Assembly: GCA_025358295.1 (NCBI GenBank)
Contig: JANYJY010000045.1
Coordinates: 1 to 64,000, forward strand
DNA: 64,000 bases
From: Gammaproteobacteria bacterium
GTDB lineage: Bacteria > Pseudomonadota > Gammaproteobacteria > Steroidobacterales > Steroidobacteraceae
Direction: 5' to 3'
A model generated the notes under the pieces. It was not told the origin of the DNA, did not search any database, and saw nothing but the letters and a program-made list of their open reading frames with translations. Numbering within the stretch: the first letter of the stretch is position 1; every line of letters starts with the position of its first letter. Below, piece by piece: positions 25,158 to 34,561 of this stretch. The position numbers and the translations under genes were made by a program.

Positions 25158-26726
25158 TTAGATCTTCTGCAGCCCGAAACGCCGCACCTTGGCGAGCAAT
25201 TCTCGATTGCTGGATAGCGATCCGCTCAAAGTCTTGGCGTAACGGCCCGTCTCTCTTATTTTCTCCCGCGCTGTCGCTCTGTCGCGATCATTGAGCAGGG
25301 ATAGCGGTGTCTTGGTCTCGAAGCCCATGCCGTAGAGAATGTATTGATAACTAGCCGCCGAAAAGACCTCCTCGCGATGCGGGAAATCTTCATGCCAGGG
25401 ACTGTGGTGTTCCCAATACTCGAGTTTCTCCTGCAAGCTCTCCGGAATCGACTCTCGGCGTCGGTTATCGGACCAAAAGGTCGAATCCGTTCGCCGGCTC
25501 AGCAGGTAATGCAGTTTCAGGAAGTCGACGATACGTTCCCAACGGTAGCGGAATGTCTCGTTGAAAATCTTTGCCGCGTGCGGCATGTCGTCCCGGCAGC
25601 CCGGCAGTAGATTGGCAATGGACTTCGCCGAGAGCTCGATCATGACGATGGCGGACGCTTCAAGGGGTTCCAAGAACCCAGCGGACAGGCCCACGGCGAC
25701 ACAATTGCGGCGCCAATATTCTTGGCGGTAGCCGGCGTTGATTTCGATCTTGCGAAAATTTAACGCAGCCGCTGGGTCGCCATTGTCTGCCAGATAACGA
25801 CGCAGTTCCTCCAGAGCTGCATCGTCCGACACGTAATCGCTCGCGAACACGTAGCCCACACCCCGGCGAGTGGTGAGTCCAATGTCCCACACCCAGCCGG
25901 ACGACACGGCCGTGGATCGGGTCACGGATGCGATGGGCGCCTCCTCCGATACATAGGGAACCTGCACCGCCCATGCTCGATCGACGAACAAAACATCCCG
26001 CTTCGGGAGAAACGGCACGCCGAAGTGCTTGCCGATCAACACCGAGGCGAAGCCGGTGCAATCAATGAACAGGTCGGCGCTCAATTCATTTCCCGATTTC
26101 ATCGCCAGATGCGAGATGTCGCCGTGCTCATCGGAGTGCACGCTCACGATTTCATCGTACACATGGCTCACCCCGAGTTTCTCGATGCAATGCCTCTGCA
26201 GGAAGGGCACGAATTTTCCGGCGTCCAGATGATAGGCATAGTTCGCGAGCCCCGCGAACTCCGGGGTCGTGATCAGCTTCGGCGCCAGCGAGTTCTCGCA
26301 CAGCGGCGCTTGAAAACTCAAGGACGCCGCGAAGCTCGAGTCCTGCGCGCCCTCCAGCCAATACGGTGCCAAGTTGCGCTCTTCATAGCCCGCCGGCAAG
26401 GTAAAGGGATGGTAGTAGGTATCCCCGCCGCTGCCATCCGTCCACTTTGCAAATTGGGTGCCTTGCTTGAAGGAGGCATCGCATTCGCGCAGAAAATCCG
26501 TTTCACTCACGCCGATCTGTTGCAGGGTTGCGCGAATGGTCGGCCAGGTGCCTTCACCGATGCCGATCGGTGGGACGCCTCTGGATTCGACCAACGTGAT
26601 CGAGACACCCTCCTCGCCGCGCTCCGGAAATCGCGATGCCAGCACGCCGGCGGTAATCCAGCCCGCCGAGCCGCCGCCGACGATCAGTATGTGTCGAATC
26701 GGCCGTGAATCATTGCGGGAGGGCAT
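25158..26726 (-). CDS. Flavin-dependent tryptophan-halogenase family protein
   Basis: FADH2-dependent halogenase family member, 522 residues. FAD motif GGGSAGW (HILIVGGGSAGWITAGVLA) at the start; catalytic Lys region ASFKQGTQFAKW; Glu in FLEPLEASAI, matching the PrnA active-site Glu. The family motif WxWxIP reads WVWDIGL here, with Pro replaced by Gly. It overlaps the SapC gene by 17 bases, so they share a message. In TonB-linked clusters these enzymes are common but their natural substrate is unknown. No flavin reductase gene is visible in the cluster. Confidence 0.88.
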   Translation of the reverse strand: MPSRNDSRPIRHILIVGGGSAGWITAGVLASRFPERGEEGVSITLVESRGVPPIGIGEGTWPTIRATLQQIGVSETDFLRECDASFKQGTQFAKWTDGSGGDTYYHPFTLPAGYEERNLAPYWLEGAQDSSFAASLSFQAPLCENSLAPKLITTPEFAGLANYAYHLDAGKFVPFLQRHCIEKLGVSHVYDEIVSVHSDEHGDISHLAMKSGNELSADLFIDCTGFASVLIGKHFGVPFLPKRDVLFVDRAWAVQVPYVSEEAPIASVTRSTAVSSGWVWDIGLTTRRGVGYVFASDYVSDDAALEELRRYLADNGDPAAALNFRKIEINAGYRQEYWRRNCVAVGLSAGFLEPLEASAIVMIELSAKSIANLLPGCRDDMPHAAKIFNETFRYRWERIVDFLKLHYLLSRRTDSTFWSDNRRRESIPESLQEKLEYWEHHSPWHEDFPHREEVFSAASYQYILYGMGFETKTPLSLLNDRDRATAREKIRETGRYAKTLSGSLSSNRELLAKVRRFGLQKI

Positions 26727-27483
26727 CGCCCACCCCGTCGCGCGGCGCCGCAGTCACGCCCGCGAGCCGCTTGTTCTTGCGTGCGACCAGAGCCGAGACA
26801 TGCGCCAGGGACGCCATCTGAAAATACAGCCACTCGAGATACTCGCGGTCGCGCAGTTCCGCCAATTGCGCCGCCGGCAAGGACTTCAGCGCCGCGGCGG
26901 CAATCCAGTACAGTCCCTGCATTTGCGTGGTACTGCGGTTGACGAACTCGATGTCGATGGCCACCGGCTCGATGAGATTGAGTTCGGCGAGTCGCCGCGT
27001 GAAGGCATACGCCTCGTTTGAGCCGCTCACCAGCGCCGACATCATCGAGCTGATGTTTTGCAAGAATTTCGTGGGTCGACCATCGTCTTGGAACAGGCGC
27101 TCGCCGTCGTTTGCCTGGACGTGTGGGCTGCTCAAGTCCAGTGCCAGATCGAGCGCAGGCTGCGCATTCGCCTCGGCGGGCGCCGGGCGAGGAATTAGCG
27201 CGAAGGGCTGACGCTGGATCTGCAACGGTATGTAAACCGCATCCCAAGAGCTTTCCGACAAGAACAGGTTCTCGCCGCGATCGAACCCCAGCAGCGCCGC
27301 CGGCTCGAACTGCCCATTGTCCGGGCTCTTGGTAAAAAAGATCGGGTAATTGGCCAACAGCCTGGGGAATTCGCGCGGAATCACGCTGACGACATTCACA
27401 CGGGCGTGATCGAGCAAGGCGCGCGCCGGCTCGAGCCGCAGGATGCGATGCGTTTGGCTGTTGAGGGCCACCAAGTTGGTCAC
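26710..27483 (-). CDS. SapC family protein
   Basis: I choose the GTG at VTNLVALNSQTHRILRLEPARALL, since AGGAGA lies six bases before it and family members start this way; the track start would include the ribosome site. The 257-residue protein has SapC blocks VVSVIPREFPRLLANYPIFFTKSPDNGQFEPAALLGFDRGENLFL and ERLFQDDGRPTKFLQNISSM. No signal peptide is seen. SapC proteins occur with tryptophan-halogenase homologues and TonB-dependent receptors; the old surface-layer link does not explain this setting and the role is unknown. Confidence 0.85.
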   Translation of the reverse strand: MTNLVALNSQTHRILRLEPARALLDHARVNVVSVIPREFPRLLANYPIFFTKSPDNGQFEPAALLGFDRGENLFLSESSWDAVYIPLQIQRQPFALIPRPAPAEANAQPALDLALDLSSPHVQANDGERLFQDDGRPTKFLQNISSMMSALVSGSNEAYAFTRRLAELNLIEPVAIDIEFVNRSTTQMQGLYWIAAAALKSLPAAQLAELRDREYLEWLYFQMASLAHVSALVARKNKRLAGVTAAPRDGVGDALPQ

Positions 27484-27552
27484 TATTCTCTCCTGAAGCA
27501 TAAGATCTATACGATGCGCGCCCAACGTTAAGCGGTAGCGCGCCGCGTTACA

Positions 27553-28590
27553 ATGACTGTCATGACGTCACAGCCTACACCCGCCGCCGAATGGTCCGCA
27601 GTCGATGCCGGCCTTTTTGAGCGGACCATCAGACCCCGCGGCCGGCCGGCGATTCTGCGCGGCGTGGTGCAGGAATGGCCCGCCATTGCGGCGGGTCAAA
27701 CATCGCCCCAGGCGATGAGCGCGTATCTTAAAACCTTCTACAGTGGCCACCCCGCTCCGTTGTTCGAGGCGCCGGCCGCCATCAACGGCCGCTTCTTTTA
27801 TAACGAACGATTGGATGGCTTCAATTTCGAGTCCAAGCGCGCCTTGCTCACCGATGTGTTGGATCGTCTCTGCCATGGCATCGGCAAACCATCGGCGCCC
27901 TGCCTGTATTCGGGCTCGGTTTCACTGCCCATCTATCTGCCGGGTTTCTCCGCCGCCAACAATGCGCGCCGGCTGGTATTCGCCGAATCGGTGCTGGAAT
28001 CCATCTGGATCGGGAACCGCACTTGCATCCCGGCGCATTTCGACAACACGGGAAATCTGGCCTGCGTGGTGGCCGGTCGGCGCCGCTTTACCATGTTCCC
28101 TCCCGATCAGATCCGTAATCTCTACGTCGGACCGTTGGACCTCACCCCTGCCGGCCAGCCGGTTAGCCTGGTCGACATTCGTCATCCGGACCTGGCGCGT
28201 TTTCCCCGCTACGCCGAGGCGTTGACAGACGCAGAAGTTGCGGAGCTCGGGCCCGGCGATGCGGTGTATATCCCCGCCCTATGGTGGCACCACGTCGAAG
28301 CGCTCGACGAATTCAATGTGCTCGTGAATTATTGGTGGCGCGACGTCGCCGACTATTTCGACTCCCCCTCGAGCAGCCTGTTGCACTGTCTGCTCACCAT
28401 CAAGAGCCTGCCGGCCGATCAGCGGCGACGCTGGCAGGCACTGTTCGAGTACCTGATTTTCCAACCGGACGAAGCGGCGCTTCTGCATCTACCGCCGGAA
28501 ACGCGCGGCCTTTTCGGTGAGCTGACCGCCGACAAGGCGGAGCGCATCCGCGCCATCCTACTGAAGAACCTGTCGCGCAAGCCGAGCTGA
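27553..28590 (+). CDS. Cupin-like (JmjC/cupin_8) domain protein of the halogenase cluster
   Basis: A 345-residue protein. The Fe(II)/2-oxoglutarate oxygenase pocket is visible: HFD in IPAHFDNTGNLACVVAGRRRFTMFPPDQ and the second His in AVYIPALWWHHVEALDEFNVLVNYWW. Such cupin_8 proteins hydroxylate proteins or small molecules. It is divergent from the SapC-halogenase operon with 69 bases between starts, probably a shared promoter region, and converges on the TonB receptor gene at a strong hairpin. An alternative start is three codons in (MTSQPTP). Confidence 0.85.
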   Translation: MTVMTSQPTPAAEWSAVDAGLFERTIRPRGRPAILRGVVQEWPAIAAGQTSPQAMSAYLKTFYSGHPAPLFEAPAAINGRFFYNERLDGFNFESKRALLTDVLDRLCHGIGKPSAPCLYSGSVSLPIYLPGFSAANNARRLVFAESVLESIWIGNRTCIPAHFDNTGNLACVVAGRRRFTMFPPDQIRNLYVGPLDLTPAGQPVSLVDIRHPDLARFPRYAEALTDAEVAELGPGDAVYIPALWWHHVEALDEFNVLVNYWWRDVADYFDSPSSSLLHCLLTIKSLPADQRRRWQALFEYLIFQPDEAALLHLPPETRGLFGELTADKAERIRAILLKNLSRKPS

Positions 28591-28616
28591 CTCGGCGAGA
28601 GATTCGCGCCGCGGCC

Positions 28617-28647
28617 CCAAGTCCGCCCATGACTCGGGCGGACTTGG
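28617..28647. terminator. Perfect 12-bp hairpin between convergent genes
   Basis: CCAAGTCCGCCC pairs completely with GGGCGGACTTGG around a 7-base loop, 26 bases after the cupin stop and 11 bases after the receptor stop. It lacks a clear T run on either side, so it may work as a bidirectional stop assisted by its stability. Confidence 0.7.
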
Positions 28648-28658
28648 AACTCTAGCAA

Positions 28659-31607
28659 TTACAGGGCGACGCGGAAGCCCAGCTGATAGCGCGCGAACCC
28701 TTCCGATGCTGAATAGAACTGTTCCTCGTATCGACCGTGTTGCCGCTGCGACGCGGAGGTCAAATTGATGCCGTCGAAGAATATGCCGAAGTGGCGGTTG
28801 AAGTCGTAGCTCGCGCTCATATCGAGCTGTCCGTACGCCGCCGTGTACACCGGCTCATTCGCCTGCTGGATCTGCCCCAGGCCGGCCAGGAACTCGCCGC
28901 GATGGCTGTATGCCACGCGGGTCTGGAAGCCCCACTTCTCGAAGAAGCCGACGACGTTGTAGGAGCGACTCAAACCCGGCAGCGCGAACTGCGAACCGTT
29001 GATCAGGGCATTCCACTGCGCACCGCCGGTCGGAATGGACCAGTTCGCCTGCACGCCAAAGCCGCTGTCGCCGAACACATGCTGAACCGCGAATTCGAAG
29101 CCGTGGATCTGAGTCGTGTTGGCATTCGACGGCGCCGTGATGTCCCAAATGACCAGAGGATCGCCGGGTTGGCCGGTGAACGTCAGCTTGCCGGGATTGT
29201 CCGCCAGAATCTGCCCGAAAATGCTTTGCGCAGTGATCGCTTTGCCCGCTGCAGCCAACTCGGCCTGGGCCTTGGTGGACGCTGCGCCGGTGTACGGATC
29301 GGTGATTCCGAACAGGGGTCCCTGCTTCGTCGTCTGCGTCAGGAAGTTGGTCACATGCTTGGTGAACCAGTTGGCCGACACATAGCTGTCCTTGGCGTAG
29401 TACCACTCGGCGGCGAGATCGAAGTTATTCGACTCGTAGGGCAACAGACCGGGATTGCCGGCGGTGGCCGTGCGTGATCCCGGCTTCGGGAAACCCGTCA
29501 CAGAGGTGGTGCCGATCATGGAATTCAGGTCCGAGCGGCTCATGGTCTTGCTGTACGACGCGCGCAGCAGCACATCCGGCAATACCTGCAGACTCGTATC
29601 TAAGCTGGGCAGGAATTCATCATAGCCCGCGCGCACGCTACTGTAGCTTGCGTTGGCGGCGTAATTCGTAAAAAACTCCGTCGGATTGCTCCACTGAATC
29701 GACGTCGGCACCTTCTGCAGACTGGCAGCAGTGATGGTGCTGTGCTCATAGCGCAAGCCCGCAAGTGCCTTGAGCTGCATGCCGTCGAACTCCGTGTCGA
29801 AGTCCATCTGGACGAAGGGAGCCGGCGTGTCCTCCTTGATGTGATCATCATTGTTCGGCGAACGCGACTGCGCGAAGGTGTACGGCGGAAAGTTTCCATC
29901 TCCCGGCTTGCCGCCTGGCTGCGTGGCCGCGATGGCGGCGCCCAGCGGGAAGCTATAAAAATACGGCACGGCAATGCCGCAACCACCGCCGGAGAAGGAC
30001 TTCAGAATGCTGCAGCTCGACACCTTGGTGAAGGCGCTGCCCGGAATCATGCCGAGGTAGGCGGGATTGTAGTATCCCCACGCGAAATTGCCGCTGTTGA
30101 ACGCTTCCGCCTTGCTGGTCATGCGCTTCAAGTCGATGCCGGCCGTGATGGATTTAAGCCCACTCTGCGAGCCGTTCTTCCAGGTCGCGTCCAGCTTCAA
30201 CTCATCGATCACGGTCTTGAAAATATTGTTGTTGGCCTGGCCGAACAGCGGATCAATCGTTGCCGTGCCCAAGTTGCTGGTGTTGTACGGCGCTTTGTAG
30301 GTCCAGGAGGTGATCGGAATCGTCGTGCTGCCGAGCGAGAAATACTTATTGAGAGACAACTGTGGGTTCTGGCCGATGATGCCGAAATTATTGTTGCCCG
30401 ACGCGCCGCCGCCCGAATCCGCGGTGGAATGATGGCCGTCAAATTCCACGCTGATGTTGTCGGAGGCCTGCCATTTGACATTCAGGCCGGCCGATCCGTT
30501 CTGATTCATGAACTCATCGGCTGCCGAGAAGTACGACAGATCGCTGCCGGTATCGACCAGGTTCGTGACCGTGCCATGGGAATTGATCGTGGCGCTGGTC
30601 GGATTCGGGCCGTAATCGAACCAAGCACCGAAGGTGTGGCGGTTGACGTTGTCCTTGTAGAACGAATAGGTGTAGTCCGCCGTGGCCACCAGCGAGTCGA
30701 GGGGCCGAAATTGCAGCACAGCCTGGCCGTTGACGCGGCTGCGCTCATGATCGACCACGCCCCAACCCTCGTTCCGCGGGGCCCAATTGTGGCCGTCCGG
30801 ATTGCTATTGCTGCTGGTGACGCGCGGGTCGCCGGACGCAAATTGATCCTGCAGCCAGCCATCGATGTTGGCGTCCTGCTCCTGGCTATTGCGCTTTGAG
30901 TAGGACCCGTTGATCAGGAATCCCACGCGATCATCGAAAAAAGTATCGCTGAACAAGCCGGAGAACTCCGGCGTGATCTTGGCCCCGACCTTGCTCGACG
31001 TGTCGTCGGTGGCCTTGGCCTGAAACGTCGCGCGAATGCCGTGGAAATCGAAGGGGCGCGAGGTGGTGATATTGATGGTAGAACCGATGCCGCCGCTGGG
31101 CACGTCGGCGCGGCCGGTCTTGTAGACCGTTATGCCGGCGATGCCGTCGGAGGAGATATTGGCGAAATCGAAGGAACGTGTCGCACCCGGCTGGCCCGGC
31201 GTCAAACTGCCCGGCATGGAGCGGCCGTTCAAGGTGATCAGATTGAAATCGGGGCCGAAGCCGCGCACCGTTACCCGCGAGCCTTCGTTGTTGATGCGAT
31301 CGATGGTCACGCCGGGAATGCGCTGGATGGATTCGGCCAGGTTCGTGTCCGGAAACTTGCCGATATCCTCGGCGGTAATCGCGTCGACCACACCGGCGGA
31401 GTGCCGCTTGATGCTCTCGGATGTGACCAATGATTGGCGCAACCCCGTGACCACGACCTCTTGCAGCTGATCCGAGGCAGCTTCGGTCGTTGCCGCCGCG
31501 GCACCGGAACAGTACATCGCGACCAACACTGCCAGTGGCGTCATCGTCAATTGCGGTAAAGGTTGATGCGCCTTCTTGCAGGCGCGCGCAAGGCTCGACT
31601 TCTTCAA
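28659..31607 (-). CDS. TonB-dependent outer-membrane receptor
   Basis: I choose the TTG at LKKSSLARACKK, five bases after GGGGAGAG, giving 982 residues; the track start 45 codons upstream would run over the operator region. A signal peptide (MTPLAVLVAMYCSGAAAA) leads to a TonB box-like LQEVVVTGLR, a plug domain (IQRIPGVTIDRINNEGSRVTVRGFGPDFNLITLNGR) and a 22-strand-type barrel ending YQLGFRVAL. Size and plug match the large receptors used for oligosaccharides by Proteobacteria. LacI-type palindromes upstream and the divergent sugar transporter indicate a carbohydrate ligand, probably a beta-glucoside given GH1 and GH3 genes. Confidence 0.93.
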   Translation of the reverse strand: MKKSSLARACKKAHQPLPQLTMTPLAVLVAMYCSGAAAATTEAASDQLQEVVVTGLRQSLVTSESIKRHSAGVVDAITAEDIGKFPDTNLAESIQRIPGVTIDRINNEGSRVTVRGFGPDFNLITLNGRSMPGSLTPGQPGATRSFDFANISSDGIAGITVYKTGRADVPSGGIGSTINITTSRPFDFHGIRATFQAKATDDTSSKVGAKITPEFSGLFSDTFFDDRVGFLINGSYSKRNSQEQDANIDGWLQDQFASGDPRVTSSNSNPDGHNWAPRNEGWGVVDHERSRVNGQAVLQFRPLDSLVATADYTYSFYKDNVNRHTFGAWFDYGPNPTSATINSHGTVTNLVDTGSDLSYFSAADEFMNQNGSAGLNVKWQASDNISVEFDGHHSTADSGGGASGNNNFGIIGQNPQLSLNKYFSLGSTTIPITSWTYKAPYNTSNLGTATIDPLFGQANNNIFKTVIDELKLDATWKNGSQSGLKSITAGIDLKRMTSKAEAFNSGNFAWGYYNPAYLGMIPGSAFTKVSSCSILKSFSGGGCGIAVPYFYSFPLGAAIAATQPGGKPGDGNFPPYTFAQSRSPNNDDHIKEDTPAPFVQMDFDTEFDGMQLKALAGLRYEHSTITAASLQKVPTSIQWSNPTEFFTNYAANASYSSVRAGYDEFLPSLDTSLQVLPDVLLRASYSKTMSRSDLNSMIGTTSVTGFPKPGSRTATAGNPGLLPYESNNFDLAAEWYYAKDSYVSANWFTKHVTNFLTQTTKQGPLFGITDPYTGAASTKAQAELAAAGKAITAQSIFGQILADNPGKLTFTGQPGDPLVIWDITAPSNANTTQIHGFEFAVQHVFGDSGFGVQANWSIPTGGAQWNALINGSQFALPGLSRSYNVVGFFEKWGFQTRVAYSHRGEFLAGLGQIQQANEPVYTAAYGQLDMSASYDFNRHFGIFFDGINLTSASQRQHGRYEEQFYSASEGFARYQLGFRVAL

Positions 31608-31681
31608 GTTACTCTCCCCATTCCCGGCGTTGCGGGAAAACACCGTTTTCTGTTCTGCCAGCGTCGTGCGCCAGTTCTTTA

Positions 31682-31708
31682 TGCGACCGGTTTCTGAAAC
31701 CGGTTGCA
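31682..31708. promoter_or_regulatory. Pair of LacI-type operators upstream of the receptor gene
   Basis: TGAAACCGGTTGCA (31,695-31,708) is an even palindrome centred on CCGG of the form TGNAACCGGTTNCA. A weaker copy, TGCGACCGGTTTCT, adjoins it at 31,682. A degenerate CAACGGTTTTTGA element follows near 31,721. They lie 75-100 bases before the receptor start and are good targets for the LacI regulator encoded at 33,449. Confidence 0.75.
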
Positions 31709-31827
31709 GATTTATACTGCCAACGGTTTTTGAAAATTGCAAGTGCTATCGCCCTATATTTTCAGCCGATTGGGCCAATCATGACAAACCGGCCTTGACA
31801 GCAGGCGCCCAAACCAAGCAGCATTCT

Positions 31828-31841
31828 TGAAACCGGTTGCA
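31828..31841. promoter_or_regulatory. LacI-type operator upstream of the MFS transporter
   Basis: TGAAACCGGTTGCA occurs here again, identical in all 14 bases to the receptor-side copy, 40 bases before the transporter start. Matching sites on both sides of the divergent promoter region argue for joint control of uptake genes. Confidence 0.78.
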
Positions 31842-31881
31842 AGAGCGAGCTTGAGACTCGCGCTCGGGGGGGGGAAGATAT

Positions 31882-33384
31882 ATGAGTGGCGGATTGGCAC
31901 GTCGGGAACGATCGTCCGAGGCGTCGGAGCACACCGCAACGCTCGATAGCGGTGCTAAATTTGCACCCGAACCTGAGAAACCCGATGGCGCGGCGATAAT
32001 GATCAACCCTTTGAAATTGTTCGGCATCGCGCTCACGGTGGCCATGGGCGGCTTTTTGGTGGGGTTCGATGCCACGGTCATCTCCGGGGCGGTGCCCTTC
32101 ATTCGCAACTACTTTGGTCTGGGCAGCGCCGCCGGCACATTGAATTTGGGATGGGCGGTTAGCAGCCTGGGCTGGGGCGCCATGGCGGGAAACTTGAGCG
32201 CCGGGTTTTTGAGCGACCGCTTCGGACGCCGAGCCGTATTGTTGCTGACGGCCGTATTGTTTCTGGCTTCCTCGCTGGTCGCGGCGCTGGCCACGAGCTT
32301 TCCCTTGTTCATCGCGGCACGAATTGCCGGAGGCTTGAGCGTCGGCGCAGCCATTCTCATTGCGCCCGTCTATATCGCCGAAATCGCGCCCGCCCGCAGC
32401 CGCGGCAGTCTGGTCTCCGTGAATCAATTGATGATCGTCATTGGCATCTCGGTTTCGTTCTTCTCGAATTATTTTCTTCTGTCCCTGGGCAGCAATAACT
32501 GGCGCTGGATGCTGGGAGTGCAGAGCATCCCGGCCGCGCTGTACTTCGTGCTGCTCTACCTGGTGCCCGAGAGTCCGCGATGGTTGATGAGCAAAGGGCG
32601 CGAATTGGATGCGCGCGCGGTGCTCGACGCCGTTCACGGCAAGAGCGCTGCCCAGGAATTCGACGTGATCAAGGGCAGCCTCGCTGGAAAATCACGACGA
32701 GTGGGCATCCGCGATCTCTTTTCCTTACAACTGCGACGCTTGATGCTGTTTGGGTTCGGCATTGCCTTCTTCCAGCAAGCCAGCGGCATCAACGCCATTT
32801 TCTACTATTTGCCGACGATTTTCGCGCAGGCGGGCGGCGGGCTCTCGACGGCTTTCGCTCAGTCCGTCCTGGTGGGTCTCGTCAACGTCGTGATGACCGT
32901 CGTCGCAATCCGGCTGATTGATCGCGTGGGACGGCGTCCGCTGCTGCTCTTCGGCGTCGCCGGTATGGCGATTTCTCTGCTTGCCATCAGCTGGGCCTTT
33001 CATGCGGCGCCCGGCTCTTCGGGCGGAACCAGCCCCATTGGCGACGAGCGTATCGTGCTCATCGCCATCATCGCGTACGTGGCCTGCTTCGCGATCTCCT
33101 TGGGACCTGTCATGTGGGTGTTGTTATCCGAGATCTTTCCGAATGAACAGCGTGCCGCGGCAATTTCCATCGTGGGATTTTGGAATTCCTTGGTGAGCGC
33201 CAGCATCACCTTGGTCTTTCCCACGGAGATCGCCCACTGGGGTCCGAGCGGCACTTTTCTCGTCTATGGCACGGTGGCGGCAGCGGGATTTGTGTTCTTG
33301 TCGGCGCTTGCTCCCGAGACGCGCGGCAAGTCGCTCGAGGAATTGGAAGGCATGCTGGTGCGCCCGGCCCACAGGGCTGCGTGA
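31882..33384 (+). CDS. MFS sugar porter
   Basis: Inner-membrane sugar transporter of 500 residues with twelve predicted membrane segments after a hydrophilic N-terminus of about 45 residues. Sugar-porter signatures are present: DRFGRRAVLLL after segment 2, PVYIAEIAPARSRGSLVSVNQL, PESPRWLMSKGR, FFQQASGINAIFYYLPTIF, DRVGRRPLLLFG and PETRGKSLEELE. GGGGGAAG precedes the ATG. It probably imports the glucoside or glucose by proton symport. The unusually long N-terminus could instead mean a start at MINPLKLFGIAL. Confidence 0.92.
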   Translation: MSGGLARRERSSEASEHTATLDSGAKFAPEPEKPDGAAIMINPLKLFGIALTVAMGGFLVGFDATVISGAVPFIRNYFGLGSAAGTLNLGWAVSSLGWGAMAGNLSAGFLSDRFGRRAVLLLTAVLFLASSLVAALATSFPLFIAARIAGGLSVGAAILIAPVYIAEIAPARSRGSLVSVNQLMIVIGISVSFFSNYFLLSLGSNNWRWMLGVQSIPAALYFVLLYLVPESPRWLMSKGRELDARAVLDAVHGKSAAQEFDVIKGSLAGKSRRVGIRDLFSLQLRRLMLFGFGIAFFQQASGINAIFYYLPTIFAQAGGGLSTAFAQSVLVGLVNVVMTVVAIRLIDRVGRRPLLLFGVAGMAISLLAISWAFHAAPGSSGGTSPIGDERIVLIAIIAYVACFAISLGPVMWVLLSEIFPNEQRAAAISIVGFWNSLVSASITLVFPTEIAHWGPSGTFLVYGTVAAAGFVFLSALAPETRGKSLEELEGMLVRPAHRAA

Positions 33385-33448
33385 TGACCTTGTTGAACGT
33401 GCTTTGGATATTTGAGGCTTGTGCCTGTGACGTATACGCGGTGTTAAG

Positions 33449-34537
33449 ATGAAATCGAAACTCCCGACCCGAATTCCCGGGAAAAGTGGCCCGCGACCTG
33501 GGCAATCCGCGACCTTGCGCATCGTGGCTCGTGAAGCGGGCGTCTCGGCCAGCACCGTGTCGCGCATCATCAACGGCACGGTCAATGTCAGCGAGGGGCT
33601 GAAACGTGCGGTCGATGCGGCCATCGTCAAGTTCGATTTTCGGCCGAACGCCGCCGCACGCGGTCTGGCGCTTGGTAGAACGTCGACCATCGGCGTCGTC
33701 GCGCAGGCAATCGACAGCCCATTTTACGGTGAGGGGCTGCGAGGAATCGAGGCGGGCCTGAGGCAACGCGGCTATGCGCCGCTCATCATGAGCGGCAACT
33801 GGCGCGTCGAGGACGAGGAGCGCTGCGTACAGGAGCTCATTGCCCGCGGCGTCGACGGGGTCATCGTCTTTGCCGGGCGCTTGAGCGATGCCAAATTGAA
33901 AATGTACGCGAAGAGCGTACCGGTCGTCATCACCGGTCGCCGCTTGCGGGCGCCGCACTTGTTTAGCCTGCAAATCCAAGATGCTGAAGGCGCGACCCTC
34001 GCAGTGCGGCACCTCGCGGGTCTGGGTCACCGACAAATCGCATTCATTACAGGCTCCGAGAATCACCCGGACGCCATTGAGCGCCTGCGCGGCTACCGGC
34101 AGGCCCTGAGCGACGCGGGAATCGAGTTCAATCCCAAACTCGTCGCCGTCGGCGATTGGCATGAGGAGGGAGGCGTCAGGGCGACCATGGAACTGCTCGA
34201 CACGAAATTAGAATTTACCGCGCTCTTTTGCGTGAATGATCAGACGGCTTACGGCGCGTGCCTTGCCCTGTATCGGCAGGGGTTATCCGTGCCGCAGGAT
34301 GTGTCGGTGATTGGATTCGACGATCTGCCGTCATCGACCTACCGACTCCCGCCGCTCACCAGCGTGCGCCAATCGATTGGCGAACTCGGTGAGCGCTCTG
34401 CGCACGCCATTCTCGATCTGGTCGCCGGACGCCGGCCGCGCATGGTTGCGCCCAGCGTCGAATTGGTGGTCCGAGAATCGACGGGGCCCAGGCCCGAGAC
34501 CCGCAAAACGCCTCGACGCAGCGGTCGAAACGCATGA
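33449..34537 (+). CDS. LacI-family transcriptional regulator
   Basis: Sugar-responsive repressor of 362 residues: LacI helix-turn-helix (LRIVAREAGVSASTVSRIINGTVNVSEGLKRAVDAAIVKFDFRPNAAARGLA, about 22-75) and a periplasmic-binding-protein-like sensor domain (GVVAQAIDSPFYGEGLRGIEAGL, ALFCVNDQTAYGACLALYRQGLSVPQDVSVIGFDDLP). It follows the transporter on the same strand, 64 bases apart, and precedes GH1. The CCGG-centred palindromes at 31.68 and 31.83 kb are its likely sites. Confidence 0.93.
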   Translation: MKSKLPTRIPGKSGPRPGQSATLRIVAREAGVSASTVSRIINGTVNVSEGLKRAVDAAIVKFDFRPNAAARGLALGRTSTIGVVAQAIDSPFYGEGLRGIEAGLRQRGYAPLIMSGNWRVEDEERCVQELIARGVDGVIVFAGRLSDAKLKMYAKSVPVVITGRRLRAPHLFSLQIQDAEGATLAVRHLAGLGHRQIAFITGSENHPDAIERLRGYRQALSDAGIEFNPKLVAVGDWHEEGGVRATMELLDTKLEFTALFCVNDQTAYGACLALYRQGLSVPQDVSVIGFDDLPSSTYRLPPLTSVRQSIGELGERSAHAILDLVAGRRPRMVAPSVELVVRESTGPRPETRKTPRRSGRNA

Positions 34538-34561
34538 ATCCTCAGAAGATCAACGCCATCC

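Noticed and set aside
27484-27552. Search for a third LacI operator in the halogenase/cupin promoter
   Set aside because: No sequence close to TGNAACCGGTTNCA is present in these 69 bases.
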